From Pectobacterium actinidiae (GTDB taxonomy: Bacteria > Pseudomonadota > Gammaproteobacteria > Enterobacterales > Enterobacteriaceae): 64,000 nucleotides of DNA. Below the pieces are notes generated by a model. That model made no database searches. It saw only the letters and a list, made by a program, of their open reading frames with translations, and had not been told where the DNA came from. The stretch is taken from the NCBI RefSeq assembly GCF_000803315.1, contig NZ_JRMH01000001.1, positions 2,542,001 through 2,606,000 of the forward strand, written 5' to 3'. This document shows, one piece after another, positions 59,108-64,000 of the stretch. The first letter of the stretch is position 1; every line of letters starts with the position of its first letter. The translations under genes were made by a program, and so were the position numbers.

Positions 59108-59899
59108 TTAAATGGGGGATGTTGCCGCGCTGGCTACAGAAGGCAGCGGCGTCAGCGCACGCTGACGCGTGGCGAGACGCTCCTGATTAAGCGGGATGTC
59201 ATAGGTAATGCGCGCGCCATAAGCTTCCGGCGCATGGGGATCGACGCGTACTTTGTCGAACACCAGCAAACGCGTGCCGAGATGGAACCCCTCCGGTAAA
59301 TCGTGGGTAACCATAAAGACCGTTAAGCGTGTTTCTCGCCACAGCTCCAGCAGCAGCGAGTGCATATCGCCGCGAATACCGGGATCCAGCGCCCCGAACG
59401 GCTCATCCAGCAGCAGGATGCGCGGCTGGACAATAAACGCCTGCGCAATCGCCAGCCGTTGCTGCATGCCGCCGGAAAGCTGGTTGGGGTATTTATGCAT
59501 GGCGTGCCCCAGCCCGACGCGCGCCAGCATACGTGCGGCACGGTCTCGAACGTCCTGCTTACGCTGTCCGAACAGCCTGCCGAGCCAAGGGGAACCCGGT
59601 ATTTCCAGCCCAATCACCACGTTTTCCAGTACGGTTAAATGCGGGAAAACCGAATAGCGTTGAAATACCACGCCGCGACTGGCATCGGGTTCAGCTGGCA
59701 GCCGCTTGCCTTCGAGCCGGACTTCACCACGGCTGGGCGTTTCCTGCCCCAACAGCAGGCGTAGAAAAGTGGATTTACCGCAGCCGGATGCCCCAACCAT
59801 CGTGCAGAACTCCCCTTCCTCAACGTTCAGGTTGAGCCGTTCCAGCACCACGTGGTCGCCGTATTCCTGCCAGATGTTATCGATCTCGATAAAACTCAT
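59108..59899 (-). CDS. ABC transporter ATP-binding protein (guanidine operon)
   Basis: A 263-residue ATPase of the nitrate/taurine (NitT/TauT) type. Walker A is GASGCGKST, the signature LSGGMQQRLAIAQA, Walker B ILLLDEPFGALD, and the H-loop VTHD. The start at 59899 overlaps the permease stop (ATGA); the frame is open upstream but lies within the permease gene. It energises uptake of the operon's substrate, probably guanidine. Confidence 0.92.
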   Translation of the reverse strand: MSFIEIDNIWQEYGDHVVLERLNLNVEEGEFCTMVGASGCGKSTFLRLLLGQETPSRGEVRLEGKRLPAEPDASRGVVFQRYSVFPHLTVLENVVIGLEIPGSPWLGRLFGQRKQDVRDRAARMLARVGLGHAMHKYPNQLSGGMQQRLAIAQAFIVQPRILLLDEPFGALDPGIRGDMHSLLLELWRETRLTVFMVTHDLPEGFHLGTRLLVFDKVRVDPHAPEAYGARITYDIPLNQERLATRQRALTPLPSVASAATSPI

Positions 59900-60711
59900 G
59901 CTTTGCTTTCCTCTGACCACGGGAACCCACAGCGATGCAGCCACCGCAGCGCCATGTCCATGAACCATGCCAGCAGCGTGATCCACACGACGTAAGGCAG
60001 GATGACGTCCATCGCCAGATAGCGGCGTACCAGAAAGATGCGGTAACCGAGCCCCGCCGTTGCCGAAATCGCTTCGGCAGAAATCAGGAACAGCCACGCC
60101 GCGCCCAGCAGCAGCCGCAGTGAAATCAACAGCCGCGACAGCAGTTGCGGCAGAATGACGCGCAGCACCACGACCCAACTGCTTGCCCCCAGCGTCTGCG
60201 CTTTAATCAACGTTTCCTGCGGTATGTTGCGAGCACGCTGTTCGAGGTCGCGCGCCAGCATCGGCGTAACCCCAATCACGATCAGCATCACTTTCGAGAG
60301 TTCATCCAGCCCAAAAACGATGAAGAGAATGGGCAAAATCGCCAGCGGCGGGATCATCGACAGTACGGTCATCAGCGGCGAGAGCGATGCACGAAATAGC
60401 GGGAACGCCCCGGCCATAATCCCGAACAGCAGGCTCAACAGGCTGGCGATCCCCAGCCCCAGCGCGAGACGCGCCAGACTGGCCTGCGTATCCAACCAGA
60501 ACAGGTAATCGCCGCTGCGTTTGTCCTCGGTCAGTGCCATGCGCTGAATCGCCTCGGCCATTTGTCCGAGACTCGGCAGAAGTTTGTCATTGGGGTTAGC
60601 CTCCAGCCGCACTGCCGACCCGATGAGGTACAGCACGAGCAGTACGACAAACGGCAGCAGAACCAGTAACAGCCGTCCGCCCCGACTGGGGTAGCGATTG
60701 ATCAAGCGCAC
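59896..60711 (-). CDS. ABC transporter permease (guanidine operon)
   Basis: A 271-residue inner-membrane permease of the BPD_transp_1 type with about six membrane segments. The EAA-loop region QETLIKAQTLGASSWVVVLR couples to the ATPase. The start is a GTG at 60711 with GGAGAG upstream, 22 bases after the stop of the binding-protein gene; a longer ATG start would overlap that gene. Confidence 0.9.
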   Translation of the reverse strand: MRLINRYPSRGGRLLLVLLPFVVLLVLYLIGSAVRLEANPNDKLLPSLGQMAEAIQRMALTEDKRSGDYLFWLDTQASLARLALGLGIASLLSLLFGIMAGAFPLFRASLSPLMTVLSMIPPLAILPILFIVFGLDELSKVMLIVIGVTPMLARDLEQRARNIPQETLIKAQTLGASSWVVVLRVILPQLLSRLLISLRLLLGAAWLFLISAEAISATAGLGYRIFLVRRYLAMDVILPYVVWITLLAWFMDMALRWLHRCGFPWSEESKA

Positions 60712-60733
60712 GATAGTCTCTCCAGTTTGCGGG

Positions 60734-61792
60734 TCAGAGTTTGTTCTCTGCGGCCAGACGCACGAAGGTGTCGTCAAAGCGCAGTTTCACATTGGCGCTG
60801 TCACCCAGCGTTCCCTGCCCAGGGAACGTCATGCCGATAAAATCTGCGCTCTGTGCACCGGTGCCGAGTAACCCCTTGTCGAAGGAGAAATCCGCGACCC
60901 GCTTCATGGTATTAGGGAGATCCGGGCTGGTCAGAAACGCCAGATTGTCCTGTGGGGAATAAAACAGATGGGTGGTTTTCAACTGCGCCTGATAGCCGGC
61001 TAAATCGGTACCAGAGGCAGCAGCCATTGACTCCAGCGCGGGTTTATCGCCCGCTTTCATTAGCGTCATCATTTCAAACCAGGCACCGGCCAGCGCTTTG
61101 CCCAACGCCGGATTGTCCTGTAACGTTTGCGTGTTCACGACCATCATATCGATGAGTTCACCGGGGATCTGACCAGACTGAAAGACTTCCGTGGTGTCCG
61201 GCTGGCTTTTGATTGCAGAAAGCTGGGGGTTCCAGGCGACGGCGGCCTGCACGCTGCGAGTGGCAAAGGCAGCGACAATATCGGCATCCGACGTGTTGAC
61301 GATAGTGACATCCCGCTCACGCAATCCGGCGGTTTCCAGACCGCGAACCAGCAGGTAATGCGAGACAGAGAGTTCAGGCAGGTTAACCTTCATCCCGCGC
61401 AAATCACTCAGCGTTTTCCCTTTGCCTTTGAGCACGATGCCATCGTTGCCTGCGGAGAAACTGCCGAGCAACAGCGCTGTGGTATCCACACCGCCCGCGG
61501 CCGGAATGGTCAGTGCATCCATGTTGGTCATCGTGCAGCCGTCAAACTGCCCGGCGGTGTATTGATTAATCGACTCGACGTAGTCGTTAAGCTGCGTGAC
61601 CTTGATCTTGATGCCGTACTTGTCGGCCCATTTATCGATAATGCCCTGCGTGCCGATGAACCCCCACGGCATCCATCCGGCATAGATAGTCCAGCATACG
61701 TTGAATTGCGTTTTAGGCGCAGCCTGAGAAGGGAAGCTCAGCAATGCTGAGAGACTGAGGACGCAAACGCCCAGTAAACGAGATAGGTTCAT
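60734..61792 (-). CDS. ABC transporter substrate-binding protein (guanidine operon)
   Basis: A 352-residue periplasmic protein of the NMT1/THI5/TauA-like family. The signal peptide is residues 1-24 (cleavage near SQAAPKT). Mature landmarks include CWTIYAGWMPWGFI and FDGCTMTNMDALTIPAAGG. First gene of the operon; GGAGGTC lies before its ATG. Related proteins are labelled urea carboxylase-related ABC transporter components. A guanidine-I riboswitch precedes it, which points to guanidine as ligand. Confidence 0.92.
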   Translation of the reverse strand: MNLSRLLGVCVLSLSALLSFPSQAAPKTQFNVCWTIYAGWMPWGFIGTQGIIDKWADKYGIKIKVTQLNDYVESINQYTAGQFDGCTMTNMDALTIPAAGGVDTTALLLGSFSAGNDGIVLKGKGKTLSDLRGMKVNLPELSVSHYLLVRGLETAGLRERDVTIVNTSDADIVAAFATRSVQAAVAWNPQLSAIKSQPDTTEVFQSGQIPGELIDMMVVNTQTLQDNPALGKALAGAWFEMMTLMKAGDKPALESMAAASGTDLAGYQAQLKTTHLFYSPQDNLAFLTSPDLPNTMKRVADFSFDKGLLGTGAQSADFIGMTFPGQGTLGDSANVKLRFDDTFVRLAAENKL

Positions 61793-61814
61793 GCCAGACC
61801 TCCGGTTGAGTAGG

Positions 61815-61860
61815 AAAAAAGCGGGAACAGCGCGACACCATGGGTGTTGCTGTCTCCCGG
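61815..61860 (-). terminator. Riboswitch-controlled intrinsic terminator
   Basis: On the minus strand CCGGGAGACAGC pairs with GCTGTTCCCGC (one bulge), with an inner ACACC/GGTGT hairpin, and runs into six T. The 5' arm overlaps the conserved 3' end of the aptamer, so ligand binding should prevent termination. Confidence 0.85.
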
Positions 61861-61950
61861 GCTTTTATCCCGCCGTGTAACCTCAACTGGAGGTCGCCAG
61901 CTCTCGGACCAGACATCCATATGGTATGGATCGGAACCCTAGCCAGCTAT
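61852..61950 (-). ncRNA. Guanidine-I (ykkC-yxkD) riboswitch aptamer
   Basis: The conserved segments of the ykkC class I motif appear in order on the minus strand: CTAGGGTTCCG, then CTGGTCCGAGAG, then ACACGGCGGGATAAAAGCCC and GGGAG. Helices P1 and P2 can be drawn. It lies in the leader of the guanidine operon, 60 bases upstream of the binding-protein start, and has an overlapping terminator. Confidence 0.95.
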
Positions 61951-61995
61951 TCAGGTTGTTCAGCGCCATGCGTGGTGCTGTCCCGAAGAGATAAG

Positions 61996-62011
61996 AGCAA
62001 AATGCGTGCCA
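61996..62011 (-). promoter_or_regulatory. Sigma-54 promoter of the guanidine operon
   Basis: On the minus strand TGGCACGCATTTTGCT matches the -24/-12 consensus TGGCACG-N4-TTGCW at every defined position. The GC of the -12 element is at 61997-61998, so transcription should start near 61985, about 35 bases before the riboswitch. Two NtrC-like sites lie upstream. Confidence 0.8.
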
Positions 62012-62075
62012 GTACCGAAAAGCCCAGTACGGCTGTGGTTTATAAGGGGAATTATGCGGGGAAGCACGCCGCTCT

Positions 62076-62124
62076 CGCGCCATCTCGGTGCAGCAGCGCA
62101 GCAGGTGCGCATCACGGCGGTGCA
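62076..62124. promoter_or_regulatory. Two NtrC-like sites upstream of the sigma-54 promoter
   Basis: CGCGCCATCTCGGTGCA (62076-62092) and CGCATCACGGCGGTGCA (62108-62124) each match the NtrC consensus TGCACYA-N3-TGGTGCA at 11 of 14 half-site positions. Their centres are 32 bases apart and lie at about -99 and -131 from the predicted start, the arrangement known from glnA. Confidence 0.6.
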
Positions 62125-62147
62125 GATACCGTTGGCAGGTGCAAGAT

Positions 62148-62561
62148 TCAGCGAACGGCAGTACTCGCCGCGATTTTTTCCAACAGCACACTAAATACCG
62201 CTTGTTCGTCAGAGGACAAGGCCTGAAGCATTCGCGCCTCTATCTGCTTTTCCTGATGCAGAAAAACCTGCGTAAACGCGACGCCCTTATCGGACAAACT
62301 GAGCCACACGCTGCGGCCGTCATCCGGATTATCGATCTTGCGGACATAATCACGTTTGACCAGCTCCGCGACCATGCGGGTGATCTGTGCCTTATCGCGC
62401 CCCACGGACTTCGCCAGTGACTGAGGCGTAATGCGCCCTTCCGTCGCAATAATCTTGCATAAGCGAATGTGCACCACATCCAGATTGATGTCGTGTGCTT
62501 TCATCTGTTCCTGCATCTGTGCCTTAAAACTTTCCAATAAGGCAAAAAGGGGTTTCATCAT
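62148..62561 (-). CDS. MarR-family transcriptional regulator
   Basis: A 137-residue winged-helix regulator: RITPQSLAKSVGRDKAQITRMVAELVKRDYV is the recognition region and NPDDGRSVWLSLSDKG the wing. Two ATGs are adjacent at the start. It is divergent from the DUF3861 gene, and the 80-base gap contains two perfect palindromes, likely its operators. It lies upstream of the guanidine operon on the same strand but before the sigma-54 promoter. Confidence 0.9.
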   Translation of the reverse strand: MMKPLFALLESFKAQMQEQMKAHDINLDVVHIRLCKIIATEGRITPQSLAKSVGRDKAQITRMVAELVKRDYVRKIDNPDDGRSVWLSLSDKGVAFTQVFLHQEKQIEARMLQALSSDEQAVFSVLLEKIAASTAVR

Positions 62562-62566
62562 GGTTT

Positions 62567-62612
62567 ATTGACTCAGTCAATCAATGATCATATAGTTGAT
62601 TTTATCAACTAT
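62567..62612. promoter_or_regulatory. Two palindromic operator candidates in the MarR-DUF3861 gap
   Basis: ATTGACTCAGTCAAT (62567-62581) is a perfect 7-bp-arm palindrome directly upstream of the MarR start. ATAGTTGAT-ttt-ATCAACTAT (62592-62612) is a perfect 9-bp-arm inverted repeat between the two promoters. MarR proteins typically bind such sites. Confidence 0.65.
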
Positions 62613-62642
62613 CTATCACGAGTTCAATTTACCGGGGGCATT

Positions 62643-62906
62643 ATGGGCAACGTTTATCAGATCACGCTGGAAGAAAAAGCCGAGCAGCAACGTACGCTGT
62701 CGTTTGAATTCTCGATTCACGATGATGTGTTTACATTACTGGAAAAAGTCGATGGCAAGATGGACATGACGCCGGAACAGACTCAGGCCTTTCTGGTGGG
62801 GTTGAAGCTATTCAGTGAAGTGATGATGCAGAAAAGAAAACATCCGCTGTTTAAGGAATTTGCAGCCCCGTTCAGGGAATTTATGCTTAATCTTAAGAAG
62901 CAGTGA
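62643..62906 (+). CDS. DUF3861 domain protein
   Basis: An 87-residue protein of the DUF3861 family, starting MGNVYQITLEEKAEQQRTLSF, which has no known function. Start at 62643 with GGGGGCATT upstream; the frame is open for 25 codons before it, but those lie in the operator region. It is divergent from the MarR gene and convergent with katG, so a role in the response controlled by that MarR is likely but unproven. Confidence 0.8.
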   Translation: MGNVYQITLEEKAEQQRTLSFEFSIHDDVFTLLEKVDGKMDMTPEQTQAFLVGLKLFSEVMMQKRKHPLFKEFAAPFREFMLNLKKQ

Positions 62907-62978
62907 TCCACACAGGGTCATGCAGAAAAAATGATGCTCCCCACGCTGTTAAAACACCCGCGCGAGGAGCCTTACGTC

Positions 62979-64000
<1,022 letters not shown>

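Noticed and set aside
62127..62143. Third NtrC-like site
   Set aside because: Only the right half (GGTGCA) matches; the left half does not.

Overview
The window looks like a chromosomal segment of a soft-rot enterobacterium, most likely Pectobacterium. This is inferred from enterobacterial gene order (osmB-yciH-pyrF-lapB-lapA-pgpB-ribA-acnA; gstA-pdxY-tyrS-pdxH-mliC-anmK-slyB-slyA; gloA-rnt-grxD-mepH-ynhF-purR-cfa-ribE-mdtK-tRNA-Val), from protein sequences that are near but not identical to E. coli, and from five ERIC-type repeats. No rRNA, prophage, insertion sequence or CRISPR array was seen. One tRNA gene (Val, GAC) is present.

Layout. 1-9 kb: a LysR regulator divergent from a YdeP-type molybdopterin oxidoreductase, then RNase II, an aldo/keto reductase, and a divergent Lrp-type regulator / YdhP-type MFS exporter pair. 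9-25 kb: a CstA/BtsT-type transporter, a solitary araD, and the osmB-to-acnA core block, into which a SorC-type regulator remnant and an orphan OppA-type binding protein are interpolated, followed by a dicarboxylate/amino-acid symporter. 25-41 kb: housekeeping genes (glutathione transferase, vitamin B6 enzymes, TyrRS, envelope lipoproteins, SlyA, glyoxalase, RNase T, Grx4, MepH, PurR, Cfa, riboflavin synthase, MdtK). 41-49 kb: tRNA-Val, an L-lactate permease with the lutABC lactate oxidation operon, then an amino-acid racemase/tautomerase pair with a divergent LysR regulator and an AEC transporter. 49-53.8 kb: a beta-glucoside operon (antiterminator, PTS EII, 6-phospho-beta-glucosidase) with two recognisable RAT sites. 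53.9-62 kb: a guanidine-utilisation operon (ABC transporter, two carboxyguanidine-deiminase-type subunits, a biotin-dependent urea/guanidine carboxylase). 62-64 kb: a MarR regulator divergent from a DUF3861 gene, and the 3' part of katG, which runs off the right edge.

The most interesting part is the control region of the guanidine operon. On the minus strand it reads, in order: two NtrC-like 17-bp sites 32 bp apart, a near-consensus sigma-54 promoter, a guanidine-I (ykkC) riboswitch aptamer, an overlapping intrinsic terminator, and the transporter gene. This suggests dual control by nitrogen limitation at initiation and by guanidine at termination. Allophanate hydrolase, the expected last enzyme, is not next to the operon; the beta-glucoside operon occupies its usual place.

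The second theme is the ERIC elements. All five lie in the same orientation. Three carry a module in place of, or in addition to, the usual ERIC core; in full form it is about 75 bp with several stem-loops, and one element has two diverged tandem copies whose stems differ by compensatory changes. Two elements end 20-30 bp upstream of start codons. One sits between bglG and bglF, where the second antitermination-controlled terminator is expected.
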